Positions 1 to 9,066 of a stretch of 64,000 nucleotides of DNA are shown piece after piece. Every line of letters begins with the position of its first letter. Within the stretch, counting starts at the first letter, position 1. The translations under genes were made by a program, and so were the position numbers. The notes beneath the pieces were generated by a model. It was given only the letters and a program-made list of their open reading frames with translations. It searched no databases and was not told where the DNA came from. The stretch is from the NCBI GenBank assembly GCA_963843755.1, contig CAWJLS010000004.1, positions 124,001 to 188,000 of the forward strand. Reading direction: 5' to 3'. This DNA comes from CAWJLS01 sp963843755 (GTDB lineage: Bacteria > Acidobacteriota > Thermoanaerobaculia > Multivoradales > DATKCC01).

Positions 1-710
1 AAGGTGAGAGCTATGCCGTCGACCTGGCGACCAACGGTGCCGACGCCGACGAGCTGATGGCCGGCGGCGAGTACGACCTGGTGGTCCTCGACTGGAGCAT
101 CCCGCCGCCGAGCGGCCTGGAGCTGCTGCGCGTCTGGCGCGAGCACGGCTACGGCATGCCGGTGCTGATGCTCACCGGCCGGGGCGGGGTCGAGGACCGG
201 GTGAGCGGCCTCGACAGCGGCGCCGACGACTACCTGACCAAGCCGTTCGCCCTCGAAGAGCTCCTGGCCCGGGTACGGAGCCTGCTGCGCCGCCGGCCGA
301 AGCCGCTCCAGCCGCTCGCCGCCGGCGACCTGGTGATGGACCGGGCGGCGCGGGAGGTGCGGGTGGCCGACGCGCCGGTCCGGCTGACGCCGAAGGAGTT
401 CGGCGTGCTCGAGTACCTGCTGGCCCGCTCGGACCAGGTGGTGACCCGCCAGGAGCTCACGGAGCACGTCTGGGACCATGCCTTCGACCCGGCGAGCAAC
501 ACCCTGGACGTGATCGTCTACCGGGTGCGCAAGAAGATCGACGGCGACCGCGACGAGCGCCTGCTGCACACCGTCACCGGCATCGGCTACCGCCTCTCCT
601 CCGAGCGCCGGGCCCAAGGAGAGTCGGCGGAGCCGGCCCAGCCGGCCCAGCCGGCCGAGTCGATGGACTCGATGGAGTCGACCGTTCCTCCGGGGGCGGA
701 CGGGTCGTGA
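1..710 (+). CDS. OmpR-family response regulator (5' end cut by window edge)
   Basis: The reading frame is already open at base 3, so the start lies before the window. What remains is a receiver domain with the phospho-acceptor Asp in VVLDWS (codon at base 90), the conserved Thr in MLTGR and the Lys in DDYLTKPF. A C-terminal OmpR/PhoB winged helix follows (RLTPKEFGVLEYL ... TLDVIVYRVRKKI ... GIGYRL). It should bind DNA when phosphorylated. The stop overlaps the start of the next gene, a hybrid histidine kinase (GTGA), so the two are probably translationally coupled and may be partners. The tail after the winged helix is a low-complexity Ala/Pro/Gln and Ser/Met stretch made by 9-bp in-frame repeats (bases 631-670). 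Confidence 0.93.
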   Translation, partial: GESYAVDLATNGADADELMAGGEYDLVVLDWSIPPPSGLELLRVWREHGYGMPVLMLTGRGGVEDRVSGLDSGADDYLTKPFALEELLARVRSLLRRRPKPLQPLAAGDLVMDRAAREVRVADAPVRLTPKEFGVLEYLLARSDQVVTRQELTEHVWDHAFDPASNTLDVIVYRVRKKIDGDRDERLLHTVTGIGYRLSSERRAQGESAEPAQPAQPAESMDSMESTVPPGADGS

Positions 711-2263
711 GCCGGCCGGGCCGGCCGACTCGACCGGTAGGCGTCCGGGCACCGTGGGCCCTGCCCCTGCTCGCCGTGCTCCTCGGCCTCGGGGCGGCGG
801 CGCTCCTGCTCGAGATCGGCGGCCTGCGCCTGCCGCCGGCCGCGGTGCTGGTGTGGGCGGTGCTCCTGGTCGTGGCCGCGGCGCTCACCTGGTGGCTCGG
901 CCGGCGCCGGCAGGCGGCCGACCGGACGGTGGCCCAGAGCCAGGAGCGGCTGCGCCAGGCTCAGAAGATGGACGCGGTCGGGCGGCTGGCCGGCGGCATC
1001 GCCCACGACATCAACAACTACCTGGCCGGCATCCGCACCCACTGCGAGCTGCTGCTCGCCGCCGCCCGCCGCGGCGCGCTCGACGCCGAGGCGACCGCCC
1101 GGCGGCTGGAGGCGATCATCGCCACGGTGCTCAAGGCGTCGTCGCTGATCGAGCGGCTGCTCACCTTCGGCCGGCGCCAGGCGGGGCGCCCCGAAGTGGT
1201 CGACCTGAACGAGGTCGTGGAGACCTTCGCCGCCGGGCTCGGCGGCGGGCTGGGGCGCGGGGTGACCCTCGAAACTCGCCTGGAGCCCGGGCTGTGGCCG
1301 GTGGAGATCGACCTCTCCCAGGTCGAGCAGGCGCTGGCCAACCTGGTGGTCAACGCCCGCGACGCGCTGGCCGCGGCCCGCACCGGCGCAACGGGGGGCG
1401 GCCCTGGAGACGGCCGGATCGTCGTCACCACCGCCAACGTGCCGGCGGATACAGCCCGCCCGTCCGGCGCCGGTTCCGGTACGAGCCGCCGCGAGCGGGT
1501 CGCCCTCACCGTCTCGGACGACGGGCCCGGCATCCCGCCGGCGATCCGCGACCAGGTGTTCGACCCGTTCTTCACCACCAAGGAGACGACCGGTGCGAGC
1601 GGCCTCGGCCTGGCCACGGTCTACGCCGTGGTCGAGGAGGCCGGCGGCACGATCGAGATCGACAGCCGCACGGCCGGCGAACCGGCCGATGGTTCATCCA
1701 TCATCGGCGGCGGCGGCATCGGCGGCGCCGGCGGCGGCCGTGAGTTGCCGGGAACCACGGTCCGCATCCTCCTGCCGCGGGCGGCGCCCCACTCCCCAAG
1801 CCGCTCGACCCGCTCGACCCGCTCGGCCCGCTCGGCCGGACGGGGAGGCGCCGGGAAGGGCTCCGCGGAGACCGCGACCGGCGGCGAGCGGATCTTGCTG
1901 GTGGACGACGAGCCGGAGGTGCGCCTGGCGACCCGGGAGCTGCTGTCGGCCAGCGGCTACCGGGTGGAGGCGGTCACCGCCCCCGAAGAGGCGCTCGCGG
2001 CGGCGGCGGTGGCCCGGGAGGAGGGCGCCCCGTTCGCGCTCGTGGTGACCGACGTACGCCTCGGCGCCCAGGCGGGGCCGGATCTCGTCGCGCGGTTGCG
2101 CGAGCAGGGCCCGGTCCGGGCGCTCTACATGTCCGGCTACACCGACCGCATCGCCCTGCGCACGGGCCCCGGCCGCGGCGACGCCTTCTTCCTCAAGAAG
2201 CCGTTCTCGGGCGACGGTCTGCTGCGCATGGTGCGCGAGCTCCTGGACGAGCCGGCGCCCTGA
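707..2263 (+). CDS. Hybrid sensor histidine kinase with C-terminal receiver
   Basis: 518 residues, GTG start overlapping the upstream TGA. Two membrane helices lie near residues 17-36 and 43-64 with almost no extracytoplasmic loop, so no clear periplasmic sensor is seen. The HisKA box GRLAGGIAHDINNY puts the phospho-His at residue 100. The ATPase domain has an N box (ANLVVNARDAL), a G1 box (DDGPGIP) and a G2 box (GLGLATVY). A C-terminal receiver (ILLVDDEPE, phospho-Asp449 in VVTDVRL, YMSGYT, Lys in LKKPF) makes it a hybrid kinase. A Ser/Thr/Arg-rich linker built from 9-bp repeats (1801-1836) joins kinase and receiver. Likely partner of the upstream regulator; the signal is unknown. Confidence 0.93.
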   Translation: MSRPGRPTRPVGVRAPWALPLLAVLLGLGAAALLLEIGGLRLPPAAVLVWAVLLVVAAALTWWLGRRRQAADRTVAQSQERLRQAQKMDAVGRLAGGIAHDINNYLAGIRTHCELLLAAARRGALDAEATARRLEAIIATVLKASSLIERLLTFGRRQAGRPEVVDLNEVVETFAAGLGGGLGRGVTLETRLEPGLWPVEIDLSQVEQALANLVVNARDALAAARTGATGGGPGDGRIVVTTANVPADTARPSGAGSGTSRRERVALTVSDDGPGIPPAIRDQVFDPFFTTKETTGASGLGLATVYAVVEEAGGTIEIDSRTAGEPADGSSIIGGGGIGGAGGGRELPGTTVRILLPRAAPHSPSRSTRSTRSARSAGRGGAGKGSAETATGGERILLVDDEPEVRLATRELLSASGYRVEAVTAPEEALAAAAVAREEGAPFALVVTDVRLGAQAGPDLVARLREQGPVRALYMSGYTDRIALRTGPGRGDAFFLKKPFSGDGLLRMVRELLDEPAP

Positions 2264-2325
2264 CCCAAGGTCGGGACGCCGGCTGGGGCACCGGTCGGTC
2301 AGACGTCCGGGCTAGAATCACCGCG

Positions 2326-3981
2326 ATGCTCCCCCGCCCAGGCACCCCGTCCGCGTCGGCGCTCCTCGCCCCAGGCGGACCCCGCTCCGCCGCGGGGTCC
2401 TTCCGCGCCGCGCGGCGCGTGCTGGCCGCGGTCCCGGTCCCCGTCCTGATCCCCGTCCTGCTTTGGGTCCTGATCCTGGTGGCGGTGCCGCCGCGCCCCG
2501 CCGGTGCACAGACCACCGAGCCGGGCCAGGCGGCGCCGTCGCTCGACGCCTTCGGCCTGCTGGTGGCCGAACAGTCCCGGCCGTCGTTCTCGGTCGTCGG
2601 CGCCGGCGCCCGGGCGGCCGGCATGGGCGGCGCGTTCACCGCCGTGGCCGACGACGCGTCGGCGGCGTCGTTCAACCCGGCCGGCCTGGCGTTGCTGGTC
2701 CGCCCGGAGGCGTCCGCGGTGCTCGACGGCCGCCGCCACCACGACGCCTACGACGCGTTCACCGACTTCGAAGACGGGGCGCTCGAGACCTACGGTGCGT
2801 CGAGCTCGTCGTTCAATACCGGCAGCCTCAACTTCGCCTCGTTCACCTACCCGGTCCTGGTGGCGGACCGCAACCTGACCTTCCAGCTCTCGTTCCATCG
2901 GCTGATCGATTTCGACTTCCAGGGCGACCGGATCTTCGACGAGACCAGCGCCGGCACCGGCCGCGTCGCCACTCTCGACCAGCGCGTCGACCAGGACGGC
3001 GACGTCTCGACCCTGTCGCTGGCCGCCGCCTACCAGCTCACACAGCGCCTGTCGCTCGGCATCACGCTGTCGCGCTGGATCGGCAAGTGGTCGTTCAGCA
3101 CGCGGACCCGGGAGACGGCGCTCGCCGGGGACGAGCCGACGACGACGCTGCGCTACTCCCAGGACAACGCGTGGAGCGGCTGGAACAGCACCCTGGGGAT
3201 GCTGCTGCGCTACCGGTACCTCAACGTCGGCGCCACCGTCCGCACCCCGTTCGACGGCGACTTCCAGGTGGACTCCCGGCTCGACACCAGCTTCGAGTCG
3301 CCGTTCGAGCCGACCTCCCACTTCTCCGGCACCCTGTCGTGGCCGAGCTCGTTCACCGCCGGCCTGGCGATCAAGCCGCTCGAAACCTGGTTCCTGACCG
3401 CCGACTACGCCGAGTTCGACTGGGACGACCTCGAGATCCGCGGCCTGGCCGACGAGCCGGTCAACTTCTTCGACCTCCAGCCCAAGCAGCAGACGGCGGC
3501 CCGGCACAGCGGCGAATGGCGGTTCGGCACGGAGGTCACCCTGTTCCCCCACGACGAGGTGATCGGCCTCCGTGCCGGCTACTTCCGCGTGCCGCGGCCG
3601 GTGCCCATGGCGCCGCCGGGCGAGAGCGACGCGACCGTCGGCTACAGCCTCGGCGCCGGGTGGAAGCACGGACCGCTGACGTTCGACGTCGCCTACCAGC
3701 GCTCGGAGCTGAGCTCGGTCGTGCGCCAGTTCGTCGACCCGGAGACGGTCGCCAGCGGGGCCGTCGAGGCCCAGGCCGAAGGCACTACCGAGACCTCTGA
3801 AGAGCGCGTGTTCGTCTCCGTCCTCTACCAGTTCGACTCGCGCGCCAGCCTGCGCCGCCTCGGCCACTTCCTGTTCGTCGGGCCGCTCGATCGCTCGGGC
3901 TCCAAGGAGAAGAGCGAGAAGGGAGAGAAGGGGGAGAAGCAGACGGCGGGCACGGACTCCGGAGCGGGCACCGGCCGGTGA
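2326..3981 (+). CDS. FadL/PorV-like outer-membrane beta-barrel protein
   Basis: 551 residues. The N-terminus has a hydrophobic export segment (about residues 33-56) ending near PAGAQ. The next part carries the hallmark of the OMPP1/FadL and PorV families, GARAAGMGGAFTAVADDASA followed by FNPAGLA. The rest alternates as beta-strands to a late strand ERVFVSVLYQF. In FadL this type of barrel moves hydrophobic molecules across the outer membrane; the substrate here cannot be told. Odd: instead of ending in an aromatic residue the protein continues into a highly charged tail with Lys/Glu repeats coded by 9-bp units (about 3907-3939). A TAGAAT box lies only about 10 bases before the ATG, which could give a leaderless transcript. 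Confidence 0.8.
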   Translation: MLPRPGTPSASALLAPGGPRSAAGSFRAARRVLAAVPVPVLIPVLLWVLILVAVPPRPAGAQTTEPGQAAPSLDAFGLLVAEQSRPSFSVVGAGARAAGMGGAFTAVADDASAASFNPAGLALLVRPEASAVLDGRRHHDAYDAFTDFEDGALETYGASSSSFNTGSLNFASFTYPVLVADRNLTFQLSFHRLIDFDFQGDRIFDETSAGTGRVATLDQRVDQDGDVSTLSLAAAYQLTQRLSLGITLSRWIGKWSFSTRTRETALAGDEPTTTLRYSQDNAWSGWNSTLGMLLRYRYLNVGATVRTPFDGDFQVDSRLDTSFESPFEPTSHFSGTLSWPSSFTAGLAIKPLETWFLTADYAEFDWDDLEIRGLADEPVNFFDLQPKQQTAARHSGEWRFGTEVTLFPHDEVIGLRAGYFRVPRPVPMAPPGESDATVGYSLGAGWKHGPLTFDVAYQRSELSSVVRQFVDPETVASGAVEAQAEGTTETSEERVFVSVLYQFDSRASLRRLGHFLFVGPLDRSGSKEKSEKGEKGEKQTAGTDSGAGTGR

Positions 3982-6248
3982 CGAGCGAGCCCAGGGCGAT
4001 CCCCCGCCGGAGGCCGCTGCTGCTGCCGGCCTTGCTGGCGGCCCTGGCCGTGGCCGGCCTGCTGGCGACGGCCACCCCCGCCCGGGCGCTCCAGTGGTAC
4101 GAGCACTACGAGGCGGGGCTCGCGTCCGAGGCGCGCGGCGCCTGGCAGGAGGCCCTCGCAAGCTTCCAGGAGGCGGAGCGCTTCCGCCCGGACCCGGCCG
4201 AGCGCGTTCGCACTTACGGCAACCGGTTCCTGTTCGGCTACGACCCGCCGTTCCACGCCGCCCGCTGCCTGGTGGAGCTGGGGCGGGGGGACGAGGCCCG
4301 GGCGGCCCTGGCCCGGAGCACAGCGGCCGGGGTCACGCCCGAGGCGGCGCGCGCGGCCCTCGCGGCGCGGATCGACTCCCTGGCCCGCCGCAAGCCGGAC
4401 GGGCAGCCAGCCGCCACGGCATCCCCGTCCGGGCCGAGCGGATCGAATCAGGCCGTCGGCCCCCCGGCGACGCCCTCCGCGGCCGCGGTCGACCGGACGG
4501 CCGGAGAGCCCGGCTCTGCCGACGCCCGCGCCCGCCTGGTGGTCGAGTCGACCCCGCCGGGGGCGTCGGTGACGGTCGACGGCCGGCCGGTCGGACGCAC
4601 CCCGATCGACGGCGTCGAGGTCGCGCCGGGGGATCGCCGCATCCGGGTCTCCGGGGCGGTGCTGGGGGAGGGTTGGGGGTCGTGGGAGCAGACCCTCGAC
4701 GCCCAGCCCGGGGAGCGCATCCACGTCGACGTCGCCCTGTCCCGCCCGCCGCCGCCCTCGGCGGCACCGTCGAGCCAGGAGGGGGCGGGCGCTCCGGCCG
4801 CGGGCGGCGGGACCGGTGGAACGAGCGGGGGCAGGACCGACGCCGGTGAAGCCCGAGACCAGGGTGAGGCCGGCGCGGGCGTCCCGGAGCGCCCGAACGG
4901 CGAGGCGGGACCGGCTCCTCCCGAGCCTCCGGCCGCGGCCGGTGCGGGTGGCGGCGATCCGCCCTCGGCCTCCCCGTCGGATCTGACCGATGACGGGGCC
5001 GATGGTGGAACCGATGGTGGGGCCGGCGCCGACGGAGCGGGCACCCTGCGCCGCGCGGCCGACGAGAACGCCGGCTCCGGCGCTGGAGAGCCCGGGGCGA
5101 CGGGCGAGTCTGGGCCCACGGAGCCCACGGCGTCGGACGCGGGCTCGGGCCGCTCTCCGGAGCCCGCGGACGGCGGCGCGGCGGCGTTCCCGGGCCGGCC
5201 GGTCCTGGCCGCCGCCGCGGTGGTCACCCTGCTGGTGGTGGCGGTCGTGGCCTGGTGGCTCGGGCGGGGGCGCCGGCCCAGGGGAGGCGCCCCGGCGGGC
5301 CGGGGTACTGGGGGTACTGGCGGCATCGGCCAGCAGGTCGGCGGCTACCGGATCGAGGCCGTGCTCGGGCGCGGCGGCATGGCGACCACCTACCGGGCCG
5401 AGCGGCTCAGCGACCGGCGCGCGGTGGCGCTCAAGATCCCCCACGAGACCGGCGATCCGACCTATCTCGAACGCTTCCTGCGCGAAGGGCGGTTGGGCGA
5501 GACGCTCCACCATCCGGGGATCGTGCGCATCATCGAGGCCGGAACGACCGGCGACGGCGAGCGTGGCGCCGCGAGCGGTGCCGCCGATTCCGATACCGGG
5601 GGCGCCGGGCCGGCGGCGCCCCGTGCGGAGATTCTGGGCGGTGAGCGGCCGTTCCTGGCCATGGAGCTGCTGCCGGGCCGCACCCTCCGCGAGGCGCTCG
5701 ACGAGGCCGCCGCCGCGGGCGAGCCGCTGGCCATCGAGCGGTGCCTGGAGATCGTGGTCGAGATCGCCGAGGCGCTCGACTACGCCCACGGCAAGGGCGT
5801 GATCCACCGGGACCTGAAGCCCGAGAACGTCATGGTGCTGCCGGACGGCGGCCTCAAGGTCATGGACTTCGGTGTCGCGCGGGTCGAGGGGCAGCCCGGG
5901 TTGACCACCTCGCGCTTCTTCTTCGGCTCCCCGGTCTACGCGGCGCCCGAGCTGGTCGATCCGAAGAGCATCGACCGAAGGTCCGATCTCTACTCCCTCG
6001 GCGTGCTGCTCTACGAGCTGCTCGAGGGCGAGCCGCCGTTCGTCCACGAGTCGATCTTCAAGCTGCTCGAGATGCACCAGAACGCGCCGCTGCCGGCCCC
6101 CGGCGAGCTGCCGCGAGCGCTCCCCCCGTCCCTCTGGCAGGTGGTCGCCCGCCTGCTGGCGAAGGATCGGGAGGAGCGCTTCGGCTCGGCGCAGGAGCTG
6201 CTGGTGGAGCTCCACCGCCTGGTGTCGGCGCCTACTTCGCCTTCTTGA
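3978..6248 (+). CDS. Membrane Ser/Thr protein kinase with N-terminal TPR-like and PEGA domains
   Basis: 756 residues, GTG start overlapping the previous stop. Order: signal/anchor helix (about 10-38); TPR-like helices; a PEGA domain (LVVESTPPGASVTVDG, about 178-250); a long Gly/Ala/Pro/Thr linker; a membrane helix (PVLAAAAVVTLLVVAVVAWW, about 412-431); and a kinase domain from about 454. The kinase has a P-loop GRGGMATTY, Lys in VALKIP, catalytic HRDLKPEN (about 610), DFGVAR (about 630) and APE (YAAPE), so it looks active. The kinase is at the C-terminus inside the cell and the PEGA part should be outside, the reverse of PknB-type kinases. Cotranscription with the FadL-like gene suggests envelope sensing; the target is unknown. 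It overlaps the convergent DUF4097 gene by 17 bases. Confidence 0.88.
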   Translation: MTSEPRAIPRRRPLLLPALLAALAVAGLLATATPARALQWYEHYEAGLASEARGAWQEALASFQEAERFRPDPAERVRTYGNRFLFGYDPPFHAARCLVELGRGDEARAALARSTAAGVTPEAARAALAARIDSLARRKPDGQPAATASPSGPSGSNQAVGPPATPSAAAVDRTAGEPGSADARARLVVESTPPGASVTVDGRPVGRTPIDGVEVAPGDRRIRVSGAVLGEGWGSWEQTLDAQPGERIHVDVALSRPPPPSAAPSSQEGAGAPAAGGGTGGTSGGRTDAGEARDQGEAGAGVPERPNGEAGPAPPEPPAAAGAGGGDPPSASPSDLTDDGADGGTDGGAGADGAGTLRRAADENAGSGAGEPGATGESGPTEPTASDAGSGRSPEPADGGAAAFPGRPVLAAAAVVTLLVVAVVAWWLGRGRRPRGGAPAGRGTGGTGGIGQQVGGYRIEAVLGRGGMATTYRAERLSDRRAVALKIPHETGDPTYLERFLREGRLGETLHHPGIVRIIEAGTTGDGERGAASGAADSDTGGAGPAAPRAEILGGERPFLAMELLPGRTLREALDEAAAAGEPLAIERCLEIVVEIAEALDYAHGKGVIHRDLKPENVMVLPDGGLKVMDFGVARVEGQPGLTTSRFFFGSPVYAAPELVDPKSIDRRSDLYSLGVLLYELLEGEPPFVHESIFKLLEMHQNAPLPAPGELPRALPPSLWQVVARLLAKDREERFGSAQELLVELHRLVSAPTSPS

Positions 6249-7065
6249 CCAGCACGTCGCCGTTGAAGGTCTGCATGCGGATCTCCGGCCCGCCGCCGTT
6301 GATCGAGCCGCGGACCTCCTGCTTGATCTCCACCCGGTAGCGGCCGTGAGAGCTGTCCTTTCGGACGTTCGGCTTGTCGTGGGCGGCGGCGAAGTCGAAG
6401 TCGGTGTAGATGTCCCCGTTGGTCGTCTGCAGCCGCAGGTCGGCGCCGAACCCTGCCGGCAGGGTGATCGACACATCGCCGTTCAAGGTGACCAGCGACA
6501 TCGGCTTGCCCGGGTCCGCGCGGTCGATCGATACGTCGACTCCGCCGTTGGTGGTGTGGGCGACCACCGAGCCCGAGACGTGCTCGGCGTGGATCGCGCC
6601 GTTGACGTTCGACAGCTCGTGCTCGCCGTCGACGCCGCGCACCGTCAGGTCGCCGCCGTTGACCGTGCTGACGGTGACCGAGGTGTGGCGCGGGACCAGG
6701 AGGTGGAGGGTCTGGGCGTCCGCCCCCTCGACGCGCACGTCGACGTGGTTGTCGGCCTCCTCGGCGCTCAGGCCGAAGCTGCGGTTGGGGATCTTGTGCA
6801 TGCCGGGGGGCGGCGCCTCGTGGCCGGAGTCGTGGTCGTCCTTGTCCTCGTCGCGCGACGCCGCGGACTCGATGCGTACCTCGCGGCCGTCGTAGCCCTC
6901 GACGGTGACCGTGCCGAAGACCGCCTTGACCGCCACCGAGGCCGGCTGGTCTGGCTGGGAGAGGGGAACGGTGAGCTCCTCCGCCGCGGTCGGGGCTGCG
7001 CCGGCGACCAAGACCAGCGCCAGGGCGCCGGCGGCGAGGATCGGGATCAGGGTTTTTCGTGTCAT
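6232..7065 (-). CDS. DUF4097-type secreted beta-repeat protein
   Basis: 277 residues with a signal peptide (MTRKTLIPILAAGALALVLV, cleavage near TAAEE) and a GAGGAG ribosome site. The mature part is a series of short beta-repeats with recurring Val-Asn-Gly-Gly/Asn-Gly steps (STVNGGDLTV, SNVNGAIHAEHV, TTNGGVDVS, TLNGDVSITLP, TTNGDIYTDF, TFNGDVLVKK), the pattern of the DUF4097 putative-adhesin family. It is last in the minus-strand set sigma factor, anti-sigma factor, DUF4097, DUF4097. Function is not established for the family; an envelope or periplasmic role is likely. It is a paralogue of its upstream neighbour. Confidence 0.85.
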   Translation of the reverse strand: MTRKTLIPILAAGALALVLVAGAAPTAAEELTVPLSQPDQPASVAVKAVFGTVTVEGYDGREVRIESAASRDEDKDDHDSGHEAPPPGMHKIPNRSFGLSAEEADNHVDVRVEGADAQTLHLLVPRHTSVTVSTVNGGDLTVRGVDGEHELSNVNGAIHAEHVSGSVVAHTTNGGVDVSIDRADPGKPMSLVTLNGDVSITLPAGFGADLRLQTTNGDIYTDFDFAAAHDKPNVRKDSSHGRYRVEIKQEVRGSINGGGPEIRMQTFNGDVLVKKAK

Positions 7066-7103
7066 GGCTCGTCTCCTCTGTCGAACAGTCTGAGTTTGGA
7101 TGT

Positions 7104-8060
7104 TCAGCGCTTGTGAATCGTGATGTTGCCGTTGACGGTCTGGACGCTGTGCTCCGGCCCGCCGCCACCACCGATGGCGACCGCCGTGTTCCAGCGCTTG
7201 CGGATGCGGTAGCGCCCCTTGGAGTGCTCACTCCGCCCTCCGCCGTCGCGGTCGACCGTCTCGACCAGAGGCTTCATGTCGAAGGGGAAGTCGGTGTAGA
7301 TCTCCCCGTTCAGGGTCTGGAAGCGGAACGAGGCGGCCAGGTCGTCCGGGAACGTCAGGTCGATGGCCCCGTTGACCGAGTGGAAGTTGCACGCCTCCCG
7401 CGGCGCCTCGGCGAAGGAGACGCGCACCGCCCCGTTGACCGCCGACGCGCTGCCGGCGCCGACCAGGCCTTCGGCGGTGACGCCGCCGTTGACGTTGGCG
7501 AGCTCGAACGGCCCGCGGTGGCCGGTCAGCCGGACCTCGCCCTGGTTGACCGTCCGCAGCTCGGTGCGCACGCCCTGGGGCACCTCGATCTCCAGCTCGT
7601 GGATCGCCTCCCAGCGGTCGTCGCGGGACCGGTGGTTCCAGCCTCGCTCCCCTTCGCACGGCCCGCCGACGGAGACCTCGATGACGTTGCCGTGGTGGGC
7701 GATCTCGAGCGGCATGACCTCCTTGGCACGCGCCACGGAGGCGGCGCTCGGGCCGCGGAAGGTGGCCCGGTCGACCAGGCGGCCGGCGTGCCCGGAGACG
7801 CCGCGGGCGATGACCGACCCCTGGATGTTGCAGACGCGCAGGACGGGCTCGCCGGTGCCGTTCCAGGCGAGCGCCTCGGTGCGGGTACCCGAGTCCTCGA
7901 CGGCGTGGGCCGCCGGGACGAAGGCGAGCAGGGCCGCCGCCAGGGTCAGGACGAGGGCCCGGCTCAGGCCCCGGCTCGGGGTCCGGGTCGGAACCGGAGC
8001 CGTCGAGCCGGCCGAAGAAGGGCGTGAAGCGGGCGGTATGTCGTTCGGGAACGGGTGCAT
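7104..8060 (-). CDS. DUF4097-type secreted beta-repeat protein
   Basis: 318 residues. The ATG has a clear AAAGGAGA site. A long polar N-terminal region precedes the signal helix (ALVLTLAAALLAFVPAAHA). The mature protein shows the same turn-rich repeats as the downstream paralogue (RTVNQGEVRLTG, ANVNGGVTAEGL, SAVNGAVRVSF, HSVNGAIDLTFP, QTLNGEIYTDFPF, QTVNGNITIHK). Two Cys residues are in the N-terminal half. It sits 40 bases downstream of the anti-sigma factor gene, so expression is probably linked to that sigma factor. The tandem pair suggests duplication followed by divergence. Confidence 0.85.
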   Translation of the reverse strand: MHPFPNDIPPASRPSSAGSTAPVPTRTPSRGLSRALVLTLAAALLAFVPAAHAVEDSGTRTEALAWNGTGEPVLRVCNIQGSVIARGVSGHAGRLVDRATFRGPSAASVARAKEVMPLEIAHHGNVIEVSVGGPCEGERGWNHRSRDDRWEAIHELEIEVPQGVRTELRTVNQGEVRLTGHRGPFELANVNGGVTAEGLVGAGSASAVNGAVRVSFAEAPREACNFHSVNGAIDLTFPDDLAASFRFQTLNGEIYTDFPFDMKPLVETVDRDGGGRSEHSKGRYRIRKRWNTAVAIGGGGGPEHSVQTVNGNITIHKR

Positions 8061-8100
8061 GGTCGTCTCCTTTCAGGCCGCTCGGGCCTCCTGGATCGAG

Positions 8101-9066
8101 TCAGATGCTTCTGCCCAGACGCTGTCCCAGGTAGCTGCGGACCTCCGGGCGGAGAGTCGGGTCGTCGAGCAGCGAGGTGACCGCTCTGCGGGCGTCGTCG
8201 CCCTGGGCGTCGCCGCCGTGGTCGAGCAGCAGGTCCGCCAGGGCGATCTGGACCGTCGGCGCATCCTGATGCGGCAGGGCGCGGATCAGGGCCTCGCGCA
8301 CCATCGGGTCGGTGGCGACCGGCGCCAGGGCGTCGATCGCGGCCAGGCGGACGTTGACGTTCGGGTCGCGGACCACGGCGTCGACCAGCGCCGCCACCAC
8401 CGGCCGGTCCGGGTGATCGAGCCGCGCTCCGAAGCTCACTCCGCGCAGGCGATCGGTGGCCATCGGCTGTTCGAGGAGCGACAGGGCCACCATCTCGTGG
8501 AGCGACCGCACCTCGGCCCGGAGCGACTCGAGGTCCCCGCCGGAGCCTCCCCCGCGGCCGAGCCACCAGCCGACGGTCACGGCACCGGCCAGGATCGCCA
8601 CCAGCACGCTCGCAGCCGCCGCGAGCTGGCCGAGTCGGGTGACCTCGGAGCCGACGAGGCGTCGCGGCCAGGCCAGGAGCCGGCCCGGCCGAGACCGATC
8701 AGCCGCGCCCGGCGCCGCCACCCGGTCCGCGCCACGGCCCGCCGGGTGCGCGCTCCGGTCGGCCGCGTCGGTGCCGTCGAGCTCCGCCTTCGCACCGGCG
8801 AGCATGGAGTAGAAGCGGGCCCGGAGCTCGGTCGACGGCACGCCGCCCTCCGGCTCCTCGAGCACCCCCAGCCGCTGCCAGAGCGCCCGGGTCTGCCCGG
8901 CCTCCTCTCGGCAGCGGGGGCAGCGTTCCAGGTGCCGCTCCAGGGCCCGGTCTTCGGCCGCGTCCGCCGCCCCCGCCGCCCCCTCGTGGTGGGAGGCACC
9001 GGTCTCGGCCGCTAGACGGGCGGTGAGCGTCTCCATCGCCTGATCGCAGGTCAGCTCGTCGGTCAT
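8101..9066 (-). CDS. Zinc-finger anti-sigma factor with HEAT-like repeats
   Basis: 321 residues. The N-terminus carries a zf-HC2-type motif (HLERCPRCREEAG), typical of anti-sigma factors that hold an ECF sigma factor at the membrane. A single membrane helix (about 178-200, LAAAASVLVAILAGAVTVGW) follows an Ala/Arg-rich linker. The extracytoplasmic part has HEAT-like helical repeats (VVAALVDAVVRDPNVNVRLA, ALAPVATDPMVREALI). The gene overlaps the sigma factor stop by 4 bases (ATGA). The HEAT part could be the sensor that releases sigma; that is inference. An alternative is a HEAT-repeat protein that only borrows the zinc finger. Confidence 0.85.
   Translation of the reverse strand: MTDELTCDQAMETLTARLAAETGASHHEGAAGAADAAEDRALERHLERCPRCREEAGQTRALWQRLGVLEEPEGGVPSTELRARFYSMLAGAKAELDGTDAADRSAHPAGRGADRVAAPGAADRSRPGRLLAWPRRLVGSEVTRLGQLAAAASVLVAILAGAVTVGWWLGRGGGSGGDLESLRAEVRSLHEMVALSLLEQPMATDRLRGVSFGARLDHPDRPVVAALVDAVVRDPNVNVRLAAIDALAPVATDPMVREALIRALPHQDAPTVQIALADLLLDHGGDAQGDDARRAVTSLLDDPTLRPEVRSYLGQRLGRSI

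Noticed and set aside
3825..6476. An 883-codon minus-strand frame over the PEGA kinase
   Set aside because: A mirror frame; the kinase motifs are on the plus strand.
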